Assembly: GCA_022241605.1 (NCBI GenBank)
Contig: JAKOMQ010000013.1
Location: 51,003-115,002, forward strand
Direction: 5' to 3'
DNA length: 64,000 nt
From: Aquimonas sp.
GTDB taxonomy: Bacteria > Pseudomonadota > Gammaproteobacteria > Xanthomonadales > Xanthomonadaceae
In this document: positions 27,051 through 35,618 of the stretch, piece after piece
How the letters are laid out: the number at the start of each line of letters is the position of its first letter
Position numbering within the stretch: the stretch's first letter is position 1
Program-made: the position numbers and the translations under genes
Notes under the pieces: model-generated
The model's input: the letters and a program-made list of their open reading frames with translations, nothing else
Databases searched by the model: none
Told to the model about the DNA's origin: nothing

Positions 27051-28304
27051 ATGCTTTCCCTCCAGAACGCCAGCACCCCGATCCGCCGCAAACCCCGCAT
27101 CGGGCTCGCCGTCGCCGGCGGCGGCCCCATCGGCGGCATGTACGAGCTAGGCGCGCTACGCGCCCTCGACGAGGCCATCGAAGGTCTCGACCTGACGCGC
27201 CTCCACGTTTATGTGGGCGTCAGTTCAGGCGCTTTTCTGGCAGCCTCGCTGGCCAACCGCATCGACACCGCGAACATGTGCCGGATCTTTCTCACCGGCG
27301 ACAGCGGTGACGTGCACTTCAAGCCAGAGAGTTTCCTACGCCCCGCTTTCTTCGAGTACGCGCGACGAGTCATTGGCCTGCCGCGTCTGGTGCTGGACTT
27401 CTGGCGCAACGCCCTGCTGCACCCGGGCGAAAGCAGCGTCGCCGAACTGCTCGGGCGCTTCGGCGGGCTGATTCCCAACGGCCTGTTCGACAACAGCGGC
27501 ATTGAGGAATTCCTGCGCGACGCCTTTACCCGGCGCGGCCGCAGCAACGACTTCCGCGAGCTCAAGCGCAAGCTGTTCGTGATCGCAGTGGACCTCGACA
27601 GCGGCGAGACGGTGCGGTTTGGCGCCCCGGACTGGGACGAGGTGCCGATTTCGGTCGCCGTGCAGGCCAGCTCCGCCCTGCCCGGCCTGTATCCGCCGGT
27701 CAAGCTGCAGGGCCGGCATCTGGTTGACGGTGCGCTGCGCCGGACAATGCACGGCTCGGTAGCGCTGGACGAGGACATCGACCTGCTGATCGGGTTGAAC
27801 CCGCTGGTGCCCTACGACGGACACGCGGCACGCGGCAGCGACGGCCAACGCTTGAACTCGGTCACCGAGGGCGGCCTGCCGATGGTGCTTTCGCAGACCT
27901 TCCGCACCCTGCTGCAGTCCCGCATGCAGGTTGGCCTGGCCAAGTACGCCCAGCAATACACGCATAGCGATCAACTGATCCTTGAGCCGGACCATAACGA
28001 CGCCGAGGTGTTTTTCACCAACGCGTTCAGCTACTCGTCCCGGCGGCGCGTCTGCGAGCACGCCTATCGGGCGACCCTGCGAGACCTCGGCCGCCACCGG
28101 GAAGCGTTGCGCCCGATGCTGGCACGGCTCGGCCTGCGCCTCCGCGATGAATTGCTCGACCACCCGCAGCCAACGCTGATGGAGGGAGTGCGCCGCAGCT
28201 ATCACCCGCGCACCGAAACCACCGCGCGTTTGGCGCGTGCGCTCGATGACGTCGAAGAATTGATGCAGGCGCGGCATCCGGCGGGGCGACGCCCCCGCCG
28301 CTGA
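27051..28304 (+). CDS. patatin-like phospholipase
   Basis: A 417-residue patatin-fold serine hydrolase. The oxyanion loop is AVAGGGPIGGMYELGALRAL (20-39), the nucleophile is in GVSSGAF (Ser58), and the catalytic aspartate is in HLVDGALRRT. Patatins cleave acyl chains from phospholipids or neutral lipids; some act on storage granules. No signal peptide is seen, so it is cytosolic. The C-terminal part (about 300-417) is family-specific, with SRRRVCEHAYRATLRDLGRH. It lies 1.0 kb from a phasin gene and 4.5 kb from WS/DGAT. Confidence 0.92.
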   Translation: MLSLQNASTPIRRKPRIGLAVAGGGPIGGMYELGALRALDEAIEGLDLTRLHVYVGVSSGAFLAASLANRIDTANMCRIFLTGDSGDVHFKPESFLRPAFFEYARRVIGLPRLVLDFWRNALLHPGESSVAELLGRFGGLIPNGLFDNSGIEEFLRDAFTRRGRSNDFRELKRKLFVIAVDLDSGETVRFGAPDWDEVPISVAVQASSALPGLYPPVKLQGRHLVDGALRRTMHGSVALDEDIDLLIGLNPLVPYDGHAARGSDGQRLNSVTEGGLPMVLSQTFRTLLQSRMQVGLAKYAQQYTHSDQLILEPDHNDAEVFFTNAFSYSSRRRVCEHAYRATLRDLGRHREALRPMLARLGLRLRDELLDHPQPTLMEGVRRSYHPRTETTARLARALDDVEELMQARHPAGRRPRR

Positions 28305-28325
28305 ACCACCGCACGCCGCCGCGGA

Positions 28326-29180
28326 TCACGGCAGCAGCAGCTCCGCCAGCTCCGGCCCGAGGTGGCGGGCCATCGCCTCGCGGTACCAGGGCGCCTGCAT
28401 CAGGCCGTCATCGAGTGCGAAGAACTCCGCGAGAAGTCCCTGCCAGTCGTTGTCCAGCGGCATGATGATCCCGAACTGCTCGTCGCGGGCGTCAAGGGCC
28501 GAGTGTCGGCGGACAGGCAGGCCGCGCGCCTGCGCACGGTGGAACACATAGGCATCGAGGTAGCCGAAATGGGTGTCGGCCGCCAGCGCCGCAAGAATCT
28601 CGTCATTGGAGCCGGCAGCGTCCAGGGGCATGTCGGGCCAGTAGGCCTTCGCCAGAGCAGCCAGCCGACTCTCGTGGAGGGTGCCGGCGAAGCCGAGGGC
28701 ACGCCTGCCTTCGAAATGCGTGGCTAGATCCGCCGGATCCTGCAGCTGCGCCAGGCCTGCGTGGCTGGCCAGCACTGCGATGTTGTCCACGTAGGGCGGC
28801 GAAAACGCCAGCTCCTGGCGCCGGGTCTCCGTGATCGTGACGTTGCCGAGGCCGAACACTCCACCTTCGGCCTCGCGTATGCGCCCATAAAAACGTCGCC
28901 AGCTCCGCTCCTCCACGAAGTCGAGCGAAACGCTGATGCCGTGGGCCTCCTCCAACCAGCCGGCGAAGCGCTGCATCAACTCGACGGCCAGCCCCTGCGG
29001 ATGCCCCTCGGCATCGCTGCCCGCCCAACCCTCGGAGGCCACCCACAGCACCTGCAGACGGGCGCTCCCACTCTCGCGATGCGCAGCGCGGGTATCGCCG
29101 CGGTCCAGCGCCGCAGCTGGATCGCTCGCGGTGATCATCAGACATAGCCAGATCAGGAGCGAAAGTTGCGGACGAAACAT
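28326..29180 (-). CDS. periplasmic solute-binding-like protein (SBP family 3)
   Basis: A 284-residue exported protein with a signal peptide (MFRPQLSLLIWLCLMITASD) and a bacterial extracellular family 3 fold: LQVLWVASEGWAGSDAEGHP, GNVTITETRRQELAFSPPYV (the usual TIT..R...F..PY pattern), then FGYLDAYVFHRAQARGLPVR. Such proteins bind amino acids or act as orphan sensors. No permease or ATPase genes are adjacent, so it is an orphan binding protein. AAGGAG precedes the ATG at 29180. The ligand cannot be told. Confidence 0.82.
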   Translation of the reverse strand: MFRPQLSLLIWLCLMITASDPAAALDRGDTRAAHRESGSARLQVLWVASEGWAGSDAEGHPQGLAVELMQRFAGWLEEAHGISVSLDFVEERSWRRFYGRIREAEGGVFGLGNVTITETRRQELAFSPPYVDNIAVLASHAGLAQLQDPADLATHFEGRRALGFAGTLHESRLAALAKAYWPDMPLDAAGSNDEILAALAADTHFGYLDAYVFHRAQARGLPVRRHSALDARDEQFGIIMPLDNDWQGLLAEFFALDDGLMQAPWYREAMARHLGPELAELLLP

Positions 29181-29300
29181 GACGGGCTCCTTCGGATCGC
29201 CGGCTGCGCATAGTGTGAATATTCTAGGTCGGAGCACTATCGTCTCAAGCTGACGAAGCGCATACGCGCAACGCGACCACCCAACACCGAGGTCCGCCCC

Positions 29301-29975
29301 ATGGCCAAGTTCAAGAACAGCGCCGCCGCCAAGAGCACCAGCGCTGCCTCCCGCAAGAAGCCCGCCGCCAAGGCCGCACCGAAGTCCAAGGCTGCGCCCA
29401 AGTCCTCCGTTGGCGCACTGGGCGGCAAGGCCGAGCAGGTCTCGCGCTCCATCATGGAATCGGCGCAGGGCATCTGGCTGGCCGGCATGGGTGCGTTCAA
29501 CCGCGCCCAGGAGGAAGGCTCCAAACTGTTCGAGGCGCTGGTGAAAGAAGGTTCGAGCATCGAGCAGAAGACGCGCAAGCTCGCCACGGGTCGGGTTGAG
29601 AACGTGCGTGATGCCGTCGAGAACCGCGTTGAGCAGGTGCGTGAGCGCGCTACCGACACGTGGGACAAGCTCGAGAAGATTTTCGAGGAGCGCGTGCAGC
29701 GCGCCCTCAACCGCCTTGGCGTGCCGGGCCAGGAAGATCTGTTCACCCTGTCCAAGCGCGTCGACGCGCTGACCGCCGAGCTGCGCAAGCAGTCGGCTTC
29801 GCCCGCCAAGACCAAGCCGGCTGCCGCTGCACCGAAGAAGCCCACCGCCAAGCCGCGCGCTGCCGCCGCGACCAAGGCCAAGCCTGCGCCGAAGCCTGCA
29901 GCCAAGCCGCGCAGCGCCAAGGCCAAGGCCAAGGCCAAGGCCGCGCCGGCGAGCGACGCCGCAGCCTCCGAGTAA
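29301..29975 (+). CDS. phasin-family protein with histone-like tails
   Basis: A 224-residue polyhydroxyalkanoate-granule-type protein. The central phasin domain (about 40-165) includes SRSIMESAQGIWLAGMGAFN and RAQEEGSKLFEALVKEGSSI, with a coiled-coil VENVRDAVENRVEQVRERA. Both ends are Ala/Lys/Pro-rich (KKPAAKAAPKSKAAPK at the N-terminus, AKPRSAKAKAKAKAAP at the C-terminus), as in PhaF/PhaI proteins that bind DNA and granules together. No PHA synthase lies in the window. GAGG precedes the ATG. Two tandem terminators follow. Confidence 0.92.
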   Translation: MAKFKNSAAAKSTSAASRKKPAAKAAPKSKAAPKSSVGALGGKAEQVSRSIMESAQGIWLAGMGAFNRAQEEGSKLFEALVKEGSSIEQKTRKLATGRVENVRDAVENRVEQVRERATDTWDKLEKIFEERVQRALNRLGVPGQEDLFTLSKRVDALTAELRKQSASPAKTKPAAAAPKKPTAKPRAAAATKAKPAPKPAAKPRSAKAKAKAKAAPASDAAASE

Positions 29976-30001
29976 CCGCTTCCGCTTGCGCCTACGGGCG
30001 C

Positions 30002-30032
30002 GCGCCTTCGGCGTTCAGCTGAAGGCGCTTTT
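30002..30032 (+). terminator. first terminator after the phasin gene
   Basis: GCGCCTTC and GAAGGCGC form an 8-bp stem with an 11-base loop, followed by TTTT, about 27 bases after the phasin stop codon. Confidence 0.75.
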
Positions 30033-30036
30033 CAGG

Positions 30037-30104
30037 ACCCGCTACCCATCAGGTGGCTCCGCAGATCCCTCCCCTGCGGACCACTGGGCTAGCGGGTTTT
30101 TTTC
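30037..30104 (+). terminator. second, long branched terminator
   Basis: ACCCGCTA (30037-30044) pairs with TAGCGGGT (30090-30097). Inside the loop, CCGCAG pairs with CTGCGG, and a CAGGTGG/CCACTG segment adds further pairing; seven or more Ts follow. The result is a long stem with an excellent U-tract. Confidence 0.85.
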
Positions 30105-30156
30105 TTGCGGCGGAACCATCCCGACCGGCCACCGCCGCATGCCCCACCTGGGGCCT

Positions 30157-30338
30157 GAGCGTGCGAAAAAATCCAGACGCCGTCGCGAGGAGGGGCGCTG
30201 GGCGTTTGTGGCAAGGCGCGGTACGTGGATGCGAGGGAGTTTGGTGAACCAAATGACCGCAGGATTCGCATAGCGCGCTGGCGCCACGAACGTCTAGAGC
30301 GGCAGGCGAAGCAGGCGGATGGTTCTCACGGGCTCTCA
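30157..30338. repeat. Family A dispersed intergenic repeat, copy 3
   Basis: A copy of about 180 bp, left end GAGCGTGCGAAAAAATCCAG and right end GGATGGTTCTCACGGGCTCTC. The right end lies inside the sensor gene that follows: the complement of its stop codon (30326-30328) and its last residues fall within the element. Confidence 0.8.
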
Positions 30339-33300
30339 GGCGTCTGGCGGCCAGATCCTCCTCCACCAGCTCCAGGCAGATCCGCGGCCCGATCCACCGC
30401 ATAGCAATCGCGCCCGCCGGCCTTTGCGCGGTAGAGAGCCGTGTCGGTGCGAGCCAGCCACTGGTCGAGTGCCTCTTCGGGCCGCGCCAGCGCAAGCCCA
30501 AGGCTGACCGTGTAGGGAACCACCGTGCCGGCGTACTCGACCCGGCGGGCGCGGACACGCTCCAGCAGACGCCCAGCCCACTGTTCGCCCTGCGCCGAGG
30601 AAAGCCCGGGCAGCAGGCACAGAAATTCCTCGCCACCCCAGCGCCCCGCCACGGCCTGACCCTGGCATTCGAGGCGCAGGACCTGGGCGAAGTCGCGCAG
30701 CACCTCGTCTCCGGCCTGGTGCCCCTGGCCGTCATTGATGCGCTTGAAGTGGTCAAGGTCGATCAGCGCCAGGACTCTGGGCCCCTCCTGCGCGGCCGCT
30801 TGCTGCAGGCGCTCGATCAGGCTACGGCGGTTGGCAAGACCGGTCAGCTCGTCGACCAGCGACAGCCGGCGCAGCCGCTCGTTGGCTCCCGCCAGCGCAT
30901 GCGCGGTCGCTTCCAGCGCGTCCTTCTGCGCGCTGAGCTCACGAGTGCGCTGTTCGACCTGAGCCGCAAGCCGCCGCCGCTGTGCGGTGAGCTCGGCTAC
31001 GCGCCACAAATAGAATCCCGCCAGCACGCCTGCCAGCAGCAGCAGGGTGAGGATTCGAAAGCTCCAGGTGGAGGTCAGCGGCGGCGTGACCTTGATCGCC
31101 AGCAGCGCGCTGCGCTCCACCAAGCCCTGGTTGTCGACCTCCAGCTCAAGCAGATGGCTGCCGTAGGCCAGCCGATCGAGGCTCAGCGAACGGCGCGGGC
31201 CAAGCTCACTGAACGGCTTGTCCTCGCCCAGACGTGCCCGATAGCGCAGGCCGCGCTGGCCGTCGAACACCAGCGCGCTGAAATCAAGCAGCAAGGGCGG
31301 ATGGGCGTGCCCCAAACGCAGCAGCGGCACGCCTCCGGGCGCCGCCGGCGGCAGCACGACAGGGACGCCGCCGAGCTCGATTGCGGCCAGTCGCGGCCGC
31401 GGCCGTTCGAGGCTGTCCGGCAAGGTCAGCGGATCGAATACCGTCAATCCATCGATGCCACCGAACAGGAACCAACCGCGTCGGCTGGACACCATCGCGC
31501 GGCTGGAGAACTCATCGGCTGCAAGGCCGTCGCTGCGGGTGAAGCGACGCAGACTGCCGCGCTCGGGATCAAAGCGCAGCAGACCACGGTTGCCGCCCAG
31601 CCAGAGTCGCCCGCGACGATCGCTGAGCAGTCCATGCACGGCGCCGACATCCTCGTTTTCGATCGAGTCGGGCAGCTCGAAGCGCAGTGCATCCAAACCC
31701 GTCCGCAGATTGACCTTGGCCACTCCGCCATTGGTTGCCAGCCAGATCGACCCGTCAACGTGCTGGTGGATGGCGTTGACCACCGCACCCGGAAGGCCGT
31801 CGGCCAACCTGTAGCGCGCAAGCGGCTGTCCGTCTGCACCGAGGATATGCAGGCCGGCCGCGGTGCCGATCCAGACGCGGTCGGCCGCGTCGACAAACAA
31901 GGCTTGGATGCCCTCATCCTGGCGTCGGAACCAGGGCTCACGCTCGGGATCGAAATAGCGAACGCGTCGGCGCGGCTGACCGGGCCCATCGATCCGTGCG
32001 AGGCCGCTGGACGAACCGACCCACAGCCGGCCACGTCCATCTTCGGCCAGCACCCGCACCCCGCGCATGGACTGCGGCTCCTCGCGCTCAGGCTCAGGCT
32101 GCCACTGGCCCGCGGCATCGCGCCAGTAGAGCCCATCATCGGTACCCGCCCAGAGTCGTCCAGTGCGGTCCTCCATAAGCTCCCAGACCAGCTCCACGCC
32201 GGGCTCCGCCTGAGCCGAGAACGGCTCCTGCGTAAACCGCCAGGGCAGACCAAGCACTGGAGTGCCATCGACACGCTGCACGCCGCCGCCGAAACTGCCG
32301 ACCAGCAGCTCACCGGAGCGTGTTTCCAGCACGGTCCCAACCCGGCCATGGCGCAGGCCCTGGCCACCTTCTTCACGCGGGCGCTCGACGTGAAAGCTCC
32401 GGTGCAGCGCGCCGAGGCGGACCAGACCTTCGCCCCAGAAGCCTGCGAACACCCCGCCGTCCGGATCCACGTCGAGGGCCAACAGGACGAAGCCGCGGCC
32501 ATCGACACGCGCGGCCCGCGGGTGATCGAGCGATTTCAGGCAGGAGCAGTCGGGATCCAGCCATGCAAGCCCGCGATCGGTGCCGACGAACAGGATGCCG
32601 TCAGGCCCCTCGGCAAGGCTGAGCACCCGCGCAGAGCGCAGCCCTTCGGCGCCGACCCCGCCCGGCAGGAAGTTCCTCGGTTCCCCGCGGCGCAGGTCGT
32701 GGCGGATGAGGCCCTGCGACCATGTGCCGATCCAGAGCACGCCGGCCGGGGCCTCCAGCAGCGCGTCGACATTGAAGGGCGCCTGCGCACCTTCGATCTC
32801 GATCGAATGGACGCGGCCGTCCGGATCAATGCGGAACAGGCCGTCGCCGGTACCGACCCAGAGCCCCGCTGCGCCCCGAATCAGCTCCCAGATCTCCTGC
32901 GCGCGCGCGCGCTGGGGCATTTCGACGTGTTCGACCGTGATCTTCGCGAGCATCGGATCACCGTTCCAGCGCAGGCGCGCCAGCCCGGTCCGCGAACCCA
33001 CGTAGAGATCACCGGGCCCGGCCAGCGCGATCGATGTGAGGTGCTCGGCGGGCAGCCCGGCTTCAAGGCCGAGAACCCGGAATCGAGCGGTGGCGCGCTC
33101 GAAGACCGCCAGCCCGCCGCCACTGGTGGCGAGGAACAGATGGCCGCCGTCCGCCACCAGCCCGCGCACGTGGTTGATGCCGGTGCCCGCACGATCGCCG
33201 GCGGCGGCCCTGAACACGCTGAACTCGTAACCGTCGAACCGGTTGAGCCCATCCTCGGTGCCGATCCACAAAAATCCATCGGCGTCACGCGCAAGGCTCA

Positions 33301-33406
33301 ACACGGCGTTTTGCGACAGCCCCTCCGGCAAACTCAACTCGGTCGCCGCGCGCGCCGCGGGCGCCATCAGCAGAATCAGCCACCCAAGCCAGCAGCAGCG
33401 AATCAT
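30326..33406 (-). CDS. propeller-sensor diguanylate cyclase (Reg_prop / Y_Y_Y / GGDEF)
   Basis: A 1026-residue membrane protein. A signal peptide (MIRCCWLGWLILLMAPAARA) leads to a periplasmic beta-propeller of Reg_prop repeats (LARDADGFLWIGTEDGLNRF, and repeats ending LWVGTGDGLFRID, LWIGTWSQGL), then a Y_Y_Y domain, a membrane helix (ILTLLLLAGVLAGFYLWRVA), a coiled coil and a GGDEF domain with the active-site variant GGEEF. No RxxD inhibitory site precedes it (the region reads CQGQAVAGRW). It should make cyclic-di-GMP in response to an external signal. Start uncertain: 33460 is also possible. The C-terminal PESP and stop come from a family A repeat. Confidence 0.9.
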   Translation of the reverse strand: MIRCCWLGWLILLMAPAARAATELSLPEGLSQNAVLSLARDADGFLWIGTEDGLNRFDGYEFSVFRAAAGDRAGTGINHVRGLVADGGHLFLATSGGGLAVFERATARFRVLGLEAGLPAEHLTSIALAGPGDLYVGSRTGLARLRWNGDPMLAKITVEHVEMPQRARAQEIWELIRGAAGLWVGTGDGLFRIDPDGRVHSIEIEGAQAPFNVDALLEAPAGVLWIGTWSQGLIRHDLRRGEPRNFLPGGVGAEGLRSARVLSLAEGPDGILFVGTDRGLAWLDPDCSCLKSLDHPRAARVDGRGFVLLALDVDPDGGVFAGFWGEGLVRLGALHRSFHVERPREEGGQGLRHGRVGTVLETRSGELLVGSFGGGVQRVDGTPVLGLPWRFTQEPFSAQAEPGVELVWELMEDRTGRLWAGTDDGLYWRDAAGQWQPEPEREEPQSMRGVRVLAEDGRGRLWVGSSSGLARIDGPGQPRRRVRYFDPEREPWFRRQDEGIQALFVDAADRVWIGTAAGLHILGADGQPLARYRLADGLPGAVVNAIHQHVDGSIWLATNGGVAKVNLRTGLDALRFELPDSIENEDVGAVHGLLSDRRGRLWLGGNRGLLRFDPERGSLRRFTRSDGLAADEFSSRAMVSSRRGWFLFGGIDGLTVFDPLTLPDSLERPRPRLAAIELGGVPVVLPPAAPGGVPLLRLGHAHPPLLLDFSALVFDGQRGLRYRARLGEDKPFSELGPRRSLSLDRLAYGSHLLELEVDNQGLVERSALLAIKVTPPLTSTWSFRILTLLLLAGVLAGFYLWRVAELTAQRRRLAAQVEQRTRELSAQKDALEATAHALAGANERLRRLSLVDELTGLANRRSLIERLQQAAAQEGPRVLALIDLDHFKRINDGQGHQAGDEVLRDFAQVLRLECQGQAVAGRWGGEEFLCLLPGLSSAQGEQWAGRLLERVRARRVEYAGTVVPYTVSLGLALARPEEALDQWLARTDTALYRAKAGGRDCYAVDRAADLPGAGGGGSGRQTPESP

Positions 33407-33606
33407 GCGGGCCCACGGTGGGTGCAGCGCCGGGACCAGAGCGGGGTGCAGGGTCTTCATGCGACGAACATGGCTGGCCGGCAGGGTGGCAGGATCGCCA
33501 ATGTACTCGCTGAGAACAGCAGCCCGCGGAGCCAACTTGCTATCCGCCGACCGAGCCCGCACCTTGACCGCTGTGCCGCAATCAACCAAGCCAATACGGG
33601 AGCCTC

Positions 33607-34473
33607 ATGAGCGGATCCACCTATGCATTTGACGTTACCACCACCGAGTTCGAGCAGCAGGTCATCCTGAAATCCCGCGAGGTGCCGGTGCTGGTGGATT
33701 TCTGGGCCACCTGGTGCGGACCCTGCAAACAGATCAAACCCCTGCTGGAGAAGCTGGTCAGCGATTACAACGGCGCGTTCCTGCTGGCCAAGGTCGATGT
33801 CGATGCCGAGCAGCAGCTGGCCGCGATGGTCGGCATCCGTTCGGTGCCCACGATCCTGCTGCTGAAGGACGGCCAGATCGTCGACGGATTCCCGGGTGCC
33901 CTGCCCGAAGCGCAACTGCGCGCCTTCCTGAGCCAGCACGGCATTGAACCCGCCGCAGCCGAGGCCGAGGCCGAGCCGATAGAGGCCACGGTGCCGGAGC
34001 TGCTGCCGGAAGAACAGGTCGCGGAGCTGCGCGTGCGCATTGCCGCCGCGCCGGAGGACGACGGCTTGAAGCTGGACCTGGCCTGCGCCCTGCTCGGGGT
34101 CGGCCAGAGCGACGAGGCCGAGGCCCTGCTGGACGCCCTGCCTGCAAACCTGGCCAATGACGACCGCGCCCGCCGCGCCCGCTCGCGGCTTGGATTTGCC
34201 GCGCTGCTGGCCGGCGCCCCGGCACCCGTAACCCTGCAGACCCAGCTCGCCGCCAACCCCGACGACCACGCCGTCCGCCACCTGCTGGGCGTGCACCAGA
34301 TTGTTGCCGGCGACAGCGAAGCCGGCCTGGAGACGCTGCTGGAGGTGCTGCGCCGGGACAAGAGCTGGAATGAAGGCCAGGCCCGCAAGGCCCTGATAGA
34401 AGCTTTCAACCTGATCGAGGACGAGGATCTGGTAGGCCGCTACCGGCGACGGATGGCGTCGCTGCTGTTCTGA
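33607..34473 (+). CDS. cnoX: thioredoxin-fold co-chaperone CnoX (YbbN)
   Basis: A 288-residue protein with an N-terminal thioredoxin domain and a C-terminal TPR-like domain (about 135-288). CnoX protects substrates from oxidation and hands them to GroEL/DnaK. The active site is WCGPC (36-40), a complete redox CxxC, unlike E. coli YbbN, which lacks the thioredoxin motif. Thus it may act as a real oxidoreductase as well as a holdase. GGGAG lies before the ATG. A family B repeat starts about 4 bases after the stop. Confidence 0.92.
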   Translation: MSGSTYAFDVTTTEFEQQVILKSREVPVLVDFWATWCGPCKQIKPLLEKLVSDYNGAFLLAKVDVDAEQQLAAMVGIRSVPTILLLKDGQIVDGFPGALPEAQLRAFLSQHGIEPAAAEAEAEPIEATVPELLPEEQVAELRVRIAAAPEDDGLKLDLACALLGVGQSDEAEALLDALPANLANDDRARRARSRLGFAALLAGAPAPVTLQTQLAANPDDHAVRHLLGVHQIVAGDSEAGLETLLEVLRRDKSWNEGQARKALIEAFNLIEDEDLVGRYRRRMASLLF

Positions 34474-34477
34474 TTGA

Positions 34478-34632
34478 GGCCGGGATTCGGAAGCGGGGAT
34501 TCGGGATTCGTAACCGCCGGCGCTTCTGGAGCTCGCGGCAAGCTCATGGATCGAGGCGTGCTGTGACGCAAGGTGAAGCCTCGCGATCACCTGCATCTAC
34601 GAATCCCGAATCCCCACTCCCGAATCCCGGCC
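34478..34632. repeat. Family B palindromic repeat between cnoX and zipA
   Basis: GGCCGGGATTCGG... arms at the left (34478) and ACGAATCCCGAATCCCC...CCCGGCC at the right (ending 34632), inverted, with about 85 bases between. It abuts the stop codons of both convergent genes: 4 bases from cnoX and 6 from zipA. Confidence 0.85.
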
Positions 34633-34638
34633 GCAAGG

Positions 34639-35505
34639 CTACCAGGGCCGCTTGGCCTGCCGCTCACGCTCGCGGTCGTAGGCGCGCAGCTCATCGCGGA
34701 TGAACTGGATACGCTGGCGGCCCAGCGCGTTGCGCTCGTCGTCCAGCACGACCGCGTCCAGCAGCTCGGCAAAACGCTGGGCGGCCGGCAACATCGTCTC
34801 CCATGCGTCGAGCGCCGGCAGCGGTCCGGGCAGGGTCATGAAAAAAGTCACGCCAGGGGAGTCGATCTCACCCATGTGGTGGATGTCGAAGTGGCCGGGC
34901 TTGACTACGTTGGCCACGCTGAAGATGGGCCCGGCTTCGGGGCGGTTGTCCGGCAGGCGATGGAAGATCTGCATGTCGCCGAAGGTCAGCCCGGCCTTTT
35001 CCGCCGCTACCACGATGTCATTGCCGTGCAGCAGGGTACCGGCGCGTGCGGCGACGATCAGGCTGAGCACCTTGTCGAACTCCGGCGTGGGACGCGCGCC
35101 GAAGGGCGACTGGGTGGGCGCCGCCGGCGCGGGTGCTGAAGTCGCAGGCGCATTGGCGCGTATGCCCGGCCGCGCATCCGTCGTCGGCAGGTCGAGGCTG
35201 TCGAAATCAATCGCCGGCTCCGAGCGCGCACCCTCCGGCCTCGCTCTGGGCGCGGCTGCAGCAGGCGGTCGCGGCGACTCGTCGGCGAGGCTGCGGTCGA
35301 GCCGCGCCAACTCCGCCTGGATGATGCGATCAAGCCCCTCTTTGTCCGCACCCTGGAATGCAGGGCCGGCGCGCTCGTCGGGCTCGGCACGCTCCGCCAA
35401 TCGGCGCCCCTGGCCGGGCTTTTCGGGCCGGCCGAACCAATACACGGCTCCGATGAACAGGAGTCCGAGGACGAGGAGGACGATGCGAAGCTGGGTGGGA
35501 TCCAT
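34639..35505 (-). CDS. zipA: cell division protein ZipA
   Basis: A 288-residue FtsZ anchor. An N-terminal membrane helix (MDPTQLRIVLLVLGLLFIGA) is followed by a charged and Pro/Ala-rich linker (about 30-155) and the C-terminal FtsZ-binding domain (LSLIVAARAGTLLHGNDIVV, FHRLPDNRPEAGPIFSVANV, GVTFFMTLPGPLPALDAWET). The ATG at 35505 starts just before the helix. In many gammaproteobacteria zipA lies beside ligA; here it is downstream of comEC, and no ligA or smc is present in the window. Confidence 0.9.
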   Translation of the reverse strand: MDPTQLRIVLLVLGLLFIGAVYWFGRPEKPGQGRRLAERAEPDERAGPAFQGADKEGLDRIIQAELARLDRSLADESPRPPAAAAPRARPEGARSEPAIDFDSLDLPTTDARPGIRANAPATSAPAPAAPTQSPFGARPTPEFDKVLSLIVAARAGTLLHGNDIVVAAEKAGLTFGDMQIFHRLPDNRPEAGPIFSVANVVKPGHFDIHHMGEIDSPGVTFFMTLPGPLPALDAWETMLPAAQRFAELLDAVVLDDERNALGRQRIQFIRDELRAYDRERERQAKRPW

Positions 35506-35618
35506 GGTCTGCCCGTGACTGCAGGCGGGTGGTCGTGCGTTGCGCGTCAGCGCCCGCGCGGGGTCCGCGCACTGTAACCGATGCGATAGTCCGCACGCTT
35601 TGAAACGTGCGCTGGCAT

